NCBI GenBank assembly: GCA_014730235.1
Contig: WJIO01000088.1
Coordinates: forward strand, 1 to 9,673
DNA length: 9,673 bases
Direction: 5' to 3'
Source: Candidatus Poribacteria bacterium
GTDB taxonomy: Bacteria; Poribacteria; DTPJ01; WJIO01
Of the stretch, positions 1 through 6,438 are shown piece after piece (position 1 is the stretch's first letter; each line of letters opens with the position of its first letter). A program made the translations under genes and the position numbers. Under the pieces are notes generated by a model that was given only the letters and a program-made list of their open reading frames with translations, was not told the DNA's origin and ran no database searches.

Positions 1-80
1 CAATTGAACTATCTGACAAGGCACTTGAAGATAAAGCTGGTATTGTCGTATACCCAGATGAGTTTATGGAAACTGATTAA
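1..80 (+). CDS. 3' end of an unidentified gene (partial)
   Basis: An open frame enters from the window edge (first full codon at 3) and ends at TAA 78-80, giving 25 residues that finish in GIVVYPDEFMETD. The residue mix (acidic helix, hydrophobic strand GIVVYP, acidic tail) looks like a normal protein C-terminus and reads better than the competing frame 1. I do not recognise the family, and too little is present to assign a function. Frame 1 also stays open to about 149 but is rich in Lys/Ile/Tyr as expected from random AT-rich DNA. Confidence 0.5.
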   Translation, partial: IELSDKALEDKAGIVVYPDEFMETD

Positions 81-139
81 AAAATCCTATGTTTATAAAT
101 TCATATGCAAAGATATTTACGACACAGTTATCTTAAATA

Positions 140-166
140 GCTGGGCATAGCGGAGGAAGTTAGAAC
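140..166 (+). repeat. 27-bp direct repeat, copy 1
   Basis: This 27-bp stretch (starting GCTGGGCATAGCGG and ending GTTAGAAC) occurs again without mismatch at 651-677. It is clearly richer in G than the surrounding DNA. A diverged third copy lies at 2271-2299. It probably is the start of the C-terminal gene remnant described at 141-227. Confidence 0.85.
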
Positions 167-227
167 CAGGATAATAACCTCAAATAAGGATATACTCATA
201 CCTGAATTAGGAATAAAAGTCTTATAA
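141..227 (+). pseudogene. C-terminal gene remnant, paralogue A
   Basis: Read from 141, the frame gives 28 residues beginning LGIAEEVRT, containing ILIPELG and ending at TAA 225-227. The same frame in the second repeat copy (652-729) gives LGIAEEVRT followed by VFIPELIS and a stop. Beyond the identical 27 bp the DNA differs at many bases, yet the amino acids stay the same or conservative (R/K, I/V, I/V, L/F, then IPEL), which suggests descent from paralogous coding sequences. An in-frame TAG at 138-140 directly precedes it, so the N-terminal part is gone or frameshifted. I cannot name the family. Confidence 0.4.
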
Positions 228-286
228 CAATCAAATATCAGTAGCTATCATGCCGTTGTATAATCTATAATATCAAAAAGAGTTAT

Positions 287-314
287 TTGGGTTGATTTGG
301 TAAAAAAATATTAT
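287..314 (+). promoter_or_regulatory. Possible promoter for the small membrane protein gene
   Basis: TTGGGT at 287-292 and TATTAT at 309-314 are separated by 16 nt, about 60 bp before the ATG at 373. In DNA this AT-rich such a match can arise by chance, and there is no second copy to support it. Confidence 0.3.
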
Positions 315-372
315 AAGAGTTATTTTGTTAAATATTTTATCGTGACTTATAAGAAGAAGGGTAAGTAAGAAT

Positions 373-576
373 ATGCATATACTGTGGGGAGGACTTTTAA
401 TAGCAGCGGGTTTATTTATGCTAATCAACAGTCTATTAAAAAGTGATTTTGTTGTTTATCGTCTTTTGGTTTATCGAGCAAAAATACTATGGGGAAAGCA
501 TGTACATCTATTCTTTAATGTAGTTGGAGTTATCGTCATCATCTTTGGTATTTTGGTATTAATAAGGATTATCTGA
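373..576 (+). CDS. Small two-helix membrane protein, Imm17-like layout
   Basis: This 67-aa protein has two hydrophobic segments (about residues 3-22 and 45-66) joined by a basic loop (YRLLVYRAKILWGKH). That order, with GLFMLINSL in the first helix, an aromatic/basic middle and a second helix ending IIFGILVLI, resembles the small two-helix Imm17-type proteins that occur in polymorphic-toxin immunity sets. The resemblance is in layout only and is not proof. An AGAAGG stretch (355-360) lies 12 nt before the ATG, a long spacing for a Shine-Dalgarno site. No toxin gene is recognisable beside it; it sits alone between two copies of a 27-bp repeat. The alternative is a generic small membrane protein of unknown role. 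Confidence 0.7.
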   Translation: MHILWGGLLIAAGLFMLINSLLKSDFVVYRLLVYRAKILWGKHVHLFFNVVGVIVIIFGILVLIRII

Positions 577-650
577 TTCCACTAAATATATTTTTGAGTT
601 TTATCCAGGCTTATAAGGAGAAAGAGACTACTTTGAGTATAAAGATTTTG

Positions 651-677
651 GCTGGGCATAGCGGAGGAAGTTAGAAC
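651..677 (+). repeat. 27-bp direct repeat, copy 2
   Basis: Identical to 140-166 over 27 bp and in the same orientation. The two copies bracket the small membrane protein gene at 373-576. Confidence 0.85.
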
Positions 678-729
678 TAAAATAGTGAATTCATACAACG
701 ATGTTTTTATACCAGAATTAATATCTTAG
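652..729 (+). pseudogene. C-terminal gene remnant, paralogue B
   Basis: From 652 the frame reads LGIAEEVRTKIVNSYNDVF then IPELIS and TAG at 727-729. It parallels the remnant at 141-227 at protein level. A TAA at 640-642 in the same frame cuts it off upstream and no start codon fits. The family is unknown. Confidence 0.4.
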
Positions 730-734
730 AAATA

Positions 735-764
735 AAAATAATATAAAAGTCCTAATATTATTTT
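735..764 (-). terminator. A/T hairpin downstream of the 447-aa gene
   Basis: A perfect 10-bp A/T stem (735-744 with 755-764) encloses a 10-nt loop. On the minus strand it lies about 34 nt after the stop of the 447-aa gene and is followed by a T-rich run (TTTATTT). The stem holds no G/C pairs, so it would be a weak intrinsic terminator; it could act on either strand. Confidence 0.35.
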
Positions 765-797
765 AAAAATATCTTTTTGTATTTACAGACAATAACA

Positions 798-2141
798 TTA
801 CGGCATATAGGTAGCGGTAAACTCTATAGGATGAAAATTTCCTCCATACGCAAGAGAGTCCTGAATTCCATCATTGTTTGTTTGAAATCCTTTATGTCGT
901 AACCGTATCTGGAATCTATCATGTCCATTATCTATTGCTTGATTTAGAGCATCGATTAGTTTGTTTCCTGAACATGTAAAAGCAGGTATATCATATTCCC
1001 CCAATAAGGTTCCAGATATATAGTAATCTCCAAGCTCAATATTATCAGTTCCCCAGTAAACTGATTCTACCCAGATTTTTTCGATTAAGGAATATGGGTC
1101 ACCTACATCACCAAAATCATTAAATTTTATTTCAGCAGATATTATTTCTTTTCCGGAAAGGCTTGAAATATCAAAATTCAAGAAACCTCTAATGGTATTG
1201 TTAGATGGAATATCTCCTACTACAATCATTTTCTGGATATTAATCGTAATATCTTTAACAATATTTCCTCCCCCGGGTATCTGGGATAAACTAATACTTG
1301 GGAAAGCAAGTACCTCAATTGATTCTGTTTTCTGATCCTGCCCACCTTTTCCATCATCTACTTCAACTGTTATATCATAATTGCCAGAGGTATTAGGCAT
1401 GGTCCACTTTACTGGGTTGGTATCAGGATTGGCAAGGCTACCACCGGATACCGACCAATTGTATGTTACACTATCCCCGTCAGGGTCTGCTACAGCAGCA
1501 GAGAATGTATACTCAAGTCCCATGTAGTGGTTTCCCATAAAAGTAATCTCTGATATCTCAGGCGGATTATTTGGAATTTCACATCCCCATATAATATTCA
1601 TTGAGTCAGTAGCAGTACCTTCAGAGTTTGCGGCGGTTACAGTAAGATTATAGGTATCAGAAAGGTCTTCAAGGTTTACCTGGGCTATACGTTCGCCCCA
1701 TGCACCGTTTGAATCATCCCTTGAAAACTCAACAGCTGGAGCAGGTGTCCCCGATACAATAGCCTTTACCCTGTAGTAGCATACACCGTCTGATGCTGAA
1801 TAGGTAGGACCTTCAATTATCTCAAGGGTTAAAGTGGGAGCTTCAGCAGGTTCTCCCTCATCTGGCTGTTCTTCTTCAGGTGGTTCCTCTTCTGGTAATT
1901 CATCTTCTGGCGGAGTTTCTTCTCCCGGTGGTTCTTCTTCTGGCTCCTCTTCTGGTGGGGTGTCCTCCTCTCCCGGAGGTTCTTCTTCTTTTCCCACATC
2001 AGCTTCCCCTGCTTCTTCAGTATCTTTACTTTCTTCTACCGGGATTAGGCTACAGCCACATCCATTTGCTACAGCTGCTAAAGAAAAGAAACAAACTGTG
2101 GTTAAAACAATAAAGATAATGGATATTTTGTTTATTTTCAT
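798..2141 (-). CDS. Exported Ig/PKD/DNRLRE-domain protein (447 aa)
   Basis: Residues 1-26 form a signal peptide with an AVA|N cleavage site, followed by a Cys-Gly-Cys (C28, C30). Residues 35-101 are a Glu/Pro-rich linker. Residues 103-187 form an Ig-like module with a likely Cys121-Cys187 pair and the motif RDDSNGAWG. Residues 191-277 form a PKD/cadherin-like module (DPDGDSVTYNWS, VDDGKGG). Residues 280-447 form a DNRLRE-like beta-sandwich (RGFLNFDISSLSG; AIDNGHDRFQIRLRHKG). All parts point to an extracellular, non-enzymatic binding or structural role. The start is supported by AGGGAG 6 nt upstream and by homology with the 433-aa paralogue at 6439-7740. It has its own promoter (2192-2220). 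A lipoprotein reading is possible, but ANGC is a poor lipobox. Confidence 0.92.
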   Translation of the reverse strand: MKINKISIIFIVLTTVCFFSLAAVANGCGCSLIPVEESKDTEEAGEADVGKEEEPPGEEDTPPEEEPEEEPPGEETPPEDELPEEEPPEEEQPDEGEPAEAPTLTLEIIEGPTYSASDGVCYYRVKAIVSGTPAPAVEFSRDDSNGAWGERIAQVNLEDLSDTYNLTVTAANSEGTATDSMNIIWGCEIPNNPPEISEITFMGNHYMGLEYTFSAAVADPDGDSVTYNWSVSGGSLANPDTNPVKWTMPNTSGNYDITVEVDDGKGGQDQKTESIEVLAFPSISLSQIPGGGNIVKDITINIQKMIVVGDIPSNNTIRGFLNFDISSLSGKEIISAEIKFNDFGDVGDPYSLIEKIWVESVYWGTDNIELGDYYISGTLLGEYDIPAFTCSGNKLIDALNQAIDNGHDRFQIRLRHKGFQTNNDGIQDSLAYGGNFHPIEFTATYMP

Positions 2142-2147
2142 TTAGGG

Positions 2148-2153
2148 CTCCCT
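2148..2153 (-). promoter_or_regulatory. Ribosome binding site of the 447-aa gene
   Basis: AGGGAG on the minus strand, 6 nt before the ATG. It lies inside the short palindrome AGGGAGCCCT. It fixes the start at 2141. Confidence 0.7.
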
Positions 2154-2191
2154 GGCAACATAATATATTTATTTTGTTGTGGTATTTATTA

Positions 2192-2220
2192 ATCATACAA
2201 CCTTTTCAGTTTTATGTTAA
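2192..2220 (-). promoter_or_regulatory. Promoter of the 447-aa gene (shared design)
   Basis: On the minus strand TTAACA (2215-2220) and TATGAT (2192-2197) are separated by exactly 17 nt, with GAAAAGG inside the spacer. The same boxes, spacing and spacer core precede the 276-aa and 433-aa genes, which makes this a well-supported sigma-70-type promoter and suggests co-regulation. The leader would be about 45 nt. Confidence 0.75.
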
Positions 2221-2270
2221 ATTTAAAGAATTTTGTTATCTTTTAGAACTATTTAATTATTCAATTACTC

Positions 2271-2299
2271 GTTGGCCATAGCGTATGAAGATAAGAACT
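2271..2299 (+). repeat. Diverged third copy of the 27-bp repeat
   Basis: This stretch (GTTGGCCATAGCG, then GAAG and AGAACT) matches the copies at 140 and 651 at about 24 of 29 aligned positions with one inserted base. The reading frame seen in the other copies is not kept. Confidence 0.5.
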
Positions 2300-2333
2300 G
2301 TACTAAAGACTGGGGGTAGGGTCAATTCTTATC
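2290..2333. other. 11-bp inverted repeat in a GC-richer intergenic patch
   Basis: GATAAGAACTG (2290-2300) pairs with CAATTCTTATC (2323-2333) at 10 of 11 positions around a 22-nt G-rich loop. It lies between the end of the 752-aa gene and the promoter of the 447-aa gene. No T-run follows on either strand, so it is a poor intrinsic terminator. The patch 2302-2425 is richer in G/C than other spacers here and may be a relic of inserted DNA. A smaller stem (ATACTT 2383-2388 with AAGTAT 2395-2400) lies further on. Confidence 0.4.
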
Positions 2334-2436
2334 GGGTATAGTAGTTGGAGGGGTTTTTGTCTCCGGTAACACGAAGCTATGTATACTTTTAAGGAAGTAT
2401 AGGTCGGGGACGAGGAAGCAAATTCTTATAAATTTA

Positions 2437-4695
2437 TTATTCCTCAGAAAACCTCTTGAAATTATAATCAGGGTATACAATACTATCCAGATTAACCCTG
2501 CGGGCCATTTCATCCATTGATATTCCGGAATCCAGCTGATTGTAAATGCCCATATCCCATATATCAAAACCCTTTTTCTCTACATAGAAACCGTATATTT
2601 CTTCAGTCTGTCCTGCTATATTTCCCCTTAGAGGAATAACAGGGTTTGCCGGGTCATAACCTTCATCGAAATACCAGCCATTAGTCGGATCTATAAGTAT
2701 CCATCTGTTATCCAGATAGACTTCCACAAATACGTGGCCTATCCGGGGTCTTGCTTCCTCTTCATCTGTTTTAAAGCTTTTTATCCAGACTATACTTGAA
2801 GTCCTTATCATAACAGCAGGATAGCCAATCTCTCTGGCCACTGCTGAATAGACCAGTGCATAATCATGGCAGCCGCCAAGACTCATTTTTTCTAGCAACT
2901 CCTCTGCTGTGACCTTTCCAATTGTCTTACCGCCAGCAGAATAGGAAGTAAATTCATCTTTTAACCAGTGATATATGTTTCCCAGGTTATCCAGATTTTT
3001 TTTGTTAGAATATAATGTTTTTAAAATTGTATGATCCGAAATCTTTGATTGTTTCCCCTGAATTAAATATTTATTAGGATTTGCATAATCAATACCAAAA
3101 GCAATGCCGTATTCTGCAGCTGCTGGCTGGTAATCATTTTCTTGTTCTTCCACATCACATTCCCAGCAAAGCTCTATAACATCTGTAGCGGTACCTGCAC
3201 GATTGGCTGCAACAGCAGTTAAAGTATAAGAATCATTTAAATCATATAAATTTACCTGCGCCCTGTTATTGCCCCATGCTCCATTAGAATCATCCCTGGA
3301 AAATTCTATATCAGGTAGGGGCTTACCGGTTACGATTGCTTTGACCCTATAATAGCAGACATTATCCTCTTCTGAATATATGGGACCTTCATAGATCTCA
3401 AGCTTTATAGCAGGTTCTATGGCCTGTTCCTGCTTTCCGGTTGTTTCCTTCTCCTGTTCCTTCTCCTTAAGGATATCCTCCTTCTTACTATCATCCTGGC
3501 TGTCTTCTTCTTTTATTTCCTTATCACCGTTATTTTCTATTTCTGCTTCACCCTTAACATTATCAGGTACCTGTGGTGAAGATAAAAAATTATCTGCTAT
3601 TCTAAAAATAATCCCAATTATAGTGGATAGATAATATTTTAACCTTTCAAATAAGCTCCCAAATATATTTTTTTGCATTTGCAGGGGAAAATCATAAAGA
3701 TATGTTTGAGGATAATTACCCAGATCCCTCCAGTCACTCCATACTACCCTGTTTCCGGATATATCAGGGTAATCCTGAAGTTCATCCGAGGGATTTATTC
3801 TGGATGACCCGGAGAATCCCATCAGATCCATTAAGTATACCTGCCACTGGCCGTCCCTGTCATCAAGCCATATTACGTATTTACCTGAAATAGCCGGCTG
3901 CATCTGGTTTGAAGAAGAGGGACTTATGACAGAGGTATTTCCCGAAGACAAGTCATGGAGTTTTATATTAGCCGGGGTATCAGGTGTTGGTATAGCTGCA
4001 TCATGTTCAACCCATACTATTCTATCCTCCCAGATAGAAGGGTCTCTCTGATCATTTGGGGAAGGATAAAGAATCGTTGAATTGTCTGCTGCAATATCAT
4101 ACAGATAAATCTGCAGATAACCGGGCCTGAAGTCTGCCCATACTATCCTGTCTTCATATATCTCTGGAGTTGTCTGTAAATAATCCGTCGGATCTATCCT
4201 GGTGACAGTCTCTGCTGTGATGGAATACATATATATCTGATGAACTCCATCTCTTGTGTCAACCCAGACTATGTTGTCACCGTATATGCCTGGATATAAT
4301 TGATCACTGGTGGTTGCGCTTATTCTTATAGGGTCTGTAGCAGGGTCGGACAGGTCGTAATAATATATCTGATAATACCCATTCCTGTAGTCCTGCCATA
4401 CTATACTGTCACTGTAGACCGAAGACCAGGTTTGTATGGAGTCTGTTGGGTCCAGAGGATATGTTTCACCTGTGGAAATATCATGAATATATATTTGGCT
4501 CGTTCCATCCCTTATATCTTCCCAAACAATCCGGTCCTCAAATACACGGGGCTGCATCTGTCCCGTACTCTGCGGATCAACCCTTATAATTTCATCAGCA
4601 TATATATCACTTTTAAAACTGAATAATATTGAAGGTAGAAAACAGAACGCGATAATTAAATATATGATTATTGTTTTTCTTATACCTTTACACAT
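2437..4695 (-). CDS. Exported seven-blade propeller / Ig-like / transglutaminase-like protein (752 aa)
   Basis: Residues 1-33 are a signal peptide ending IYA|DE. Residues 37-340 hold seven TolB-like propeller repeats of about 42-48 residues, each with a core like DRIVWEDIRDG...QIYIHD (cores near 54, 96, 140, 182, 224, 272, 315). A hydrophobic stretch (351-372) and a charged Lys/Glu linker (378-427) follow. Residues 428-513 are the same Ig-like module found in the 447- and 433-aa proteins (RDDSNGAWG; C447, C510, C513). Residues about 560-710 are a transglutaminase-like (papain-fold) domain with the triad Cys609 (GGCHDYALVYSAVAREIGYP), His654 (IGHVFVEVYL) and Asp669 (ILIDPTNGW). It may be a transglutaminase or a cysteine protease-like enzyme acting on surface proteins or glycans; the substrate is unknown. 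No good Shine-Dalgarno site precedes the ATG, but the signal peptide supports this start. It lies 117 nt after the 276-aa gene on the same strand and may be co-transcribed with it. Confidence 0.93.
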   Translation of the reverse strand: MCKGIRKTIIIYLIIAFCFLPSILFSFKSDIYADEIIRVDPQSTGQMQPRVFEDRIVWEDIRDGTSQIYIHDISTGETYPLDPTDSIQTWSSVYSDSIVWQDYRNGYYQIYYYDLSDPATDPIRISATTSDQLYPGIYGDNIVWVDTRDGVHQIYMYSITAETVTRIDPTDYLQTTPEIYEDRIVWADFRPGYLQIYLYDIAADNSTILYPSPNDQRDPSIWEDRIVWVEHDAAIPTPDTPANIKLHDLSSGNTSVISPSSSNQMQPAISGKYVIWLDDRDGQWQVYLMDLMGFSGSSRINPSDELQDYPDISGNRVVWSDWRDLGNYPQTYLYDFPLQMQKNIFGSLFERLKYYLSTIIGIIFRIADNFLSSPQVPDNVKGEAEIENNGDKEIKEEDSQDDSKKEDILKEKEQEKETTGKQEQAIEPAIKLEIYEGPIYSEEDNVCYYRVKAIVTGKPLPDIEFSRDDSNGAWGNNRAQVNLYDLNDSYTLTAVAANRAGTATDVIELCWECDVEEQENDYQPAAAEYGIAFGIDYANPNKYLIQGKQSKISDHTILKTLYSNKKNLDNLGNIYHWLKDEFTSYSAGGKTIGKVTAEELLEKMSLGGCHDYALVYSAVAREIGYPAVMIRTSSIVWIKSFKTDEEEARPRIGHVFVEVYLDNRWILIDPTNGWYFDEGYDPANPVIPLRGNIAGQTEEIYGFYVEKKGFDIWDMGIYNQLDSGISMDEMARRVNLDSIVYPDYNFKRFSEE

Positions 4696-4800
4696 GATAT
4701 CAGGGATTAAAATATTTATAATAAGCTTGTCGTCTTTTCATTTTTTCTTCCATTAACAGGCAGTTCATGAAAACTTACATATTTATTATAGAGACCATAT

Positions 4801-4815
4801 TGAATAAAAAATTCA
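4801..4815 (-). other. Small hairpin at the stop of the 276-aa gene
   Basis: TGAAT and ATTCA flank five A (plus strand), giving a 5-bp stem that includes the TGA stop codon (4813-4815 on the minus strand). It is too weak to be called a terminator, so read-through into the 752-aa gene is plausible. Confidence 0.25.
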
Positions 4816-5643
4816 GGGGGTATAGTTTATAATAAAATTACCGTTTGCCTGAGCGGAATATGTAAGTCCGTCCCACTGATTGTCATTATCTGTTTCAAGG
4901 CCTTTAAAGTAAAAAATTATCTGGAATCTAACTGCCCCATCATCTATTGCCTGCTGTAGTTCACCTTTCAGTACGTCTGAGCTTATTTCAATAATCTCAT
5001 TATTGGACTCACCTATCAGGTTACCCGCTAAACCAAAATCACCAGGATTTAATGCTCTGGCGCCCCAGCTGGCAGAATAAATGCTTATAGGATAAAAAGC
5101 CGAAGTATCTCCATACCTCTCATAGGGTGGTCCCAGTTCCAGGAAGGCAGACTCAACATTTACTCCCGAGAGAGATGAGATATCATAACTTATATAACCC
5201 CTGCAGGGATTATTTTTGGCTGTATCTCCTATATACTGGACTGCTTCATAAGGGTGTAGTACATCTTCCCCGCTTATCATGTAACCAACTTCAGATATCT
5301 TAACATTAAGTTCCCTGCTTATAGTGCTTACCCGCTGTGTCTCTTCTAATTCAGGCTGGGGATTCTCTACGCCAGATTCTTCCTTTACATCTTCAGTGAC
5401 TTCTTCTTCAGCCTCCTCAGATGGTTCTTCTTCAGCAGGTTCTGTTTCAGTAGTTTCTTCTTCAGTTTCTTCAGAAGGCTCTTCTTCTGTCTCTTCGGTT
5501 GCCTTTTCATCCACAGATTCTTCTTCAGCCTCCTCAATTATTTCCTCTTCAGTCTGGGCCGTGCACTGGTTGCATACTGCAGCTGTGGTAAAAAATAACA
5601 GTGTGGCTATAACGGAAAGTATTAAATATATTTTTTTTTTCAT
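4813..5643 (-). CDS. Exported acidic-linker / DNRLRE-domain protein (276 aa)
   Basis: Residues 1-23 are a signal peptide followed by two cysteines (C24, C27; TAAVCNQC). AAVC could serve as a lipobox, so a lipoprotein is possible. Residues 31-102 are a Glu/Thr/Ser-rich acidic linker made of units like EEEPSEEAEEE. Residues about 115-276 are a DNRLRE-like domain (RGYISYDISSLSG; QAIDDGAVRFQIIFYFKG; TDNDNQWDGLTYS), clearly related to the C-termini of the 447- and 433-aa proteins, but the Ig-like and PKD-like modules are absent. A promoter of the shared type lies at 5680-5708. The leader resembles those of the paralogues up to CCAG, but the G-run and following bases are missing just before the ATG, so the ribosome site is weak. 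A run of ten A follows the ATG. Confidence 0.9.
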   Translation of the reverse strand: MKKKIYLILSVIATLLFFTTAAVCNQCTAQTEEEIIEEAEEESVDEKATEETEEEPSEETEEETTETEPAEEEPSEEAEEEVTEDVKEESGVENPQPELEETQRVSTISRELNVKISEVGYMISGEDVLHPYEAVQYIGDTAKNNPCRGYISYDISSLSGVNVESAFLELGPPYERYGDTSAFYPISIYSASWGARALNPGDFGLAGNLIGESNNEIIEISSDVLKGELQQAIDDGAVRFQIIFYFKGLETDNDNQWDGLTYSAQANGNFIINYTP

Positions 5644-5679
5644 ACTGGTTTCATTTTAAAATATATTTTTATAATTATT

Positions 5680-5708
5680 ATCATATACCTTTTCTTCTAT
5701 AATGTTAA
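5680..5708 (-). promoter_or_regulatory. Promoter of the 276-aa gene (shared design)
   Basis: On the minus strand TTAACA (5703-5708) and TATGAT (5680-5685) are 17 nt apart, with GAAAAGG in the spacer, as upstream of the 447- and 433-aa genes. Outside these boxes the sequence has diverged, so conservation of boxes and spacing is meaningful. Confidence 0.7.
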
Positions 5709-5845
5709 ATATATAGCCAGTATATACTTTTGGATAAAATTATAAGAAATAGAACCTTTCAGATTTCATAATGTAATAAGAAATTATTCTCAAAAATTAC
5801 AGGGTCGATATTACTTTAAAAATGCGGTTTTAAAAAAATATATTA

Positions 5846-6251
5846 TTACGTATAAAGATCCATCTTTAAAAAATTCATATTTTTTCCCTTTAAGACTATA
5901 ACATGCTCTTTTTTGTTGCATGCAGAGGCTACTCCTAATTCAATCGTCACATTTCCATTTTAACCTGTGAAATCAGCAATAATAACATCCACTGCACTTA
6001 TTTCGTTCCATATTTCGAGTGAATAATACCAGTGCTAACTTTTTGATCTACCTTGCAACTTCAATTTTACAAGCTAATTTTTTGCCTACTTAATTTCAAG
6101 CAATTATAAAAATACTTGTAATATCTTCAATATATTCTTTTGGTTTGAAGGGGCATTTTAGAAAAAAGTTCAAATATTTAAAACTAATTCTTTCTGGTAG
6201 GGAAGGATTTTTTAAAACATCAAAAGGACAAACTTATTTATGAATTCTCAT
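5846..6251 (-). pseudogene. Decayed TIR-like / deoxyribosyltransferase-like nucleotide-binding protein
   Basis: The ATG at 6251 has a strong ribosome site (TAAGGAG, 7 nt upstream). The frame reads CPFDVLKNPSLPERISFKYL, later KPKEYIEDITSIFIIA and GKKLACKIEVAR, but has stops at 6234-6236, 6096-6098, 6090-6092 and 6048-6050. After shifts near 6040 and 6016 it continues as IWNEISAVDVIIADFTG, TAA at 5960-5962, NGNVTIELGVASACNKKEHV. The pattern WNEIS-ADVIIADLTG-NPNV-ELGVA is the nucleotide-binding core of TIR-like and nucleoside 2-deoxyribosyltransferase-like proteins, many of them defence-associated. Here the residue between TG and N became a stop. Once a full-length gene of about 135 codons; now clearly inactive. 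The exact family is inferred from the motif. Confidence 0.75.
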
Positions 6252-6258
6252 CTGTCTG

Positions 6259-6265
6259 CTCCTTA
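6259..6265 (-). promoter_or_regulatory. Relic ribosome binding site of the decayed TIR-like gene
   Basis: TAAGGAG on the minus strand, 7 nt before the ATG at 6249-6251. It fixes the original start of the pseudogene. Confidence 0.65.
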
Positions 6266-6357
6266 TGCAAAGTGCCATTTCTACATCGCTACAATAAAAT
6301 ATAATTTATATATATTTTATATCAAATAGTCATAAAAGATAAAAAAATCTCATAAAT

Positions 6358-6386
6358 TTAACATAAAATTGAAAAGGGTGTATGAT
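6358..6386 (+). promoter_or_regulatory. Promoter of the 433-aa gene (shared design)
   Basis: TTAACA (6358-6363) and TATGAT (6381-6386) with a 17-nt spacer holding GAAAAGGG. Transcription would start near 6393, giving a leader of about 45 nt. The same arrangement stands before the 447- and 276-aa genes. Confidence 0.75.
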
Positions 6387-6426
6387 TAATAAATATCACA
6401 ATAAAATAAATATATTTTATGCTGCC

Positions 6427-6432
6427 AGGGGG
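6427..6432 (+). promoter_or_regulatory. Ribosome binding site of the 433-aa gene
   Basis: AGGGGG, 6 nt before the ATG at 6439; its position matches that of AGGGAG before the 447-aa gene. Confidence 0.65.
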
Positions 6433-6438
6433 TCCTAA

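Larger units (their letters stand above)
2142..2226 (-). repeat. Inverted repeat: conserved upstream region, copy at 447-aa gene
   Basis: On the minus strand this leader (promoter, spacer and ribosome site) matches 6352-6438 on the plus strand at roughly nine of ten positions by eye, with a 2-base length difference. It forms one arm of an inverted duplication that continues into the two paralogous coding regions. Confidence 0.8.
6352..6438 (+). repeat. Inverted repeat: conserved upstream region, copy at 433-aa gene
   Basis: Matches the leader of the 447-aa gene (2142-2226, opposite strand) nearly base for base, from upstream of the -35 box to the ATG. The match is tighter here than in the coding regions that follow. 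Confidence 0.8.

Noticed and set aside
140-166. Integron attC-like site, because the repeat ends in GTTAGAAC
   Set aside because: The GTTRRRY rule fails at the last base, no RYYYAAC partner forms a folded site, and no integron integrase is present.
646-674. Tyrosine-recombinase tail, because one frame of the repeat reads AGHSGGS
   Set aside because: The frame ends at once, lacks the catalytic Tyr segment, and a different frame shows better protein-level conservation between copies.
1834-2145. Ser/Gly-rich open frames on the plus strand (also 1880-2113, 5324-5659 and minus 6435-6710)
   Set aside because: They are antisense to the Glu/Pro-rich linkers of the exported proteins; GAA/GAG and CCA repeats read backwards give Ser, Gly and Leu. 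No ribosome sites or independent protein character.
2322-2567. 81-aa open frame on the minus strand overlapping the end of the 752-aa gene
   Set aside because: Two thirds overlap the transglutaminase-domain coding sequence in another frame; no ribosome site and no recognisable domain.
4300-4626. 108-aa open frame on the plus strand, and others at 3419-3634 and 3702-3893
   Set aside because: All are antisense shadows of the propeller and linker coding sequence of the 752-aa gene, with no start signals.
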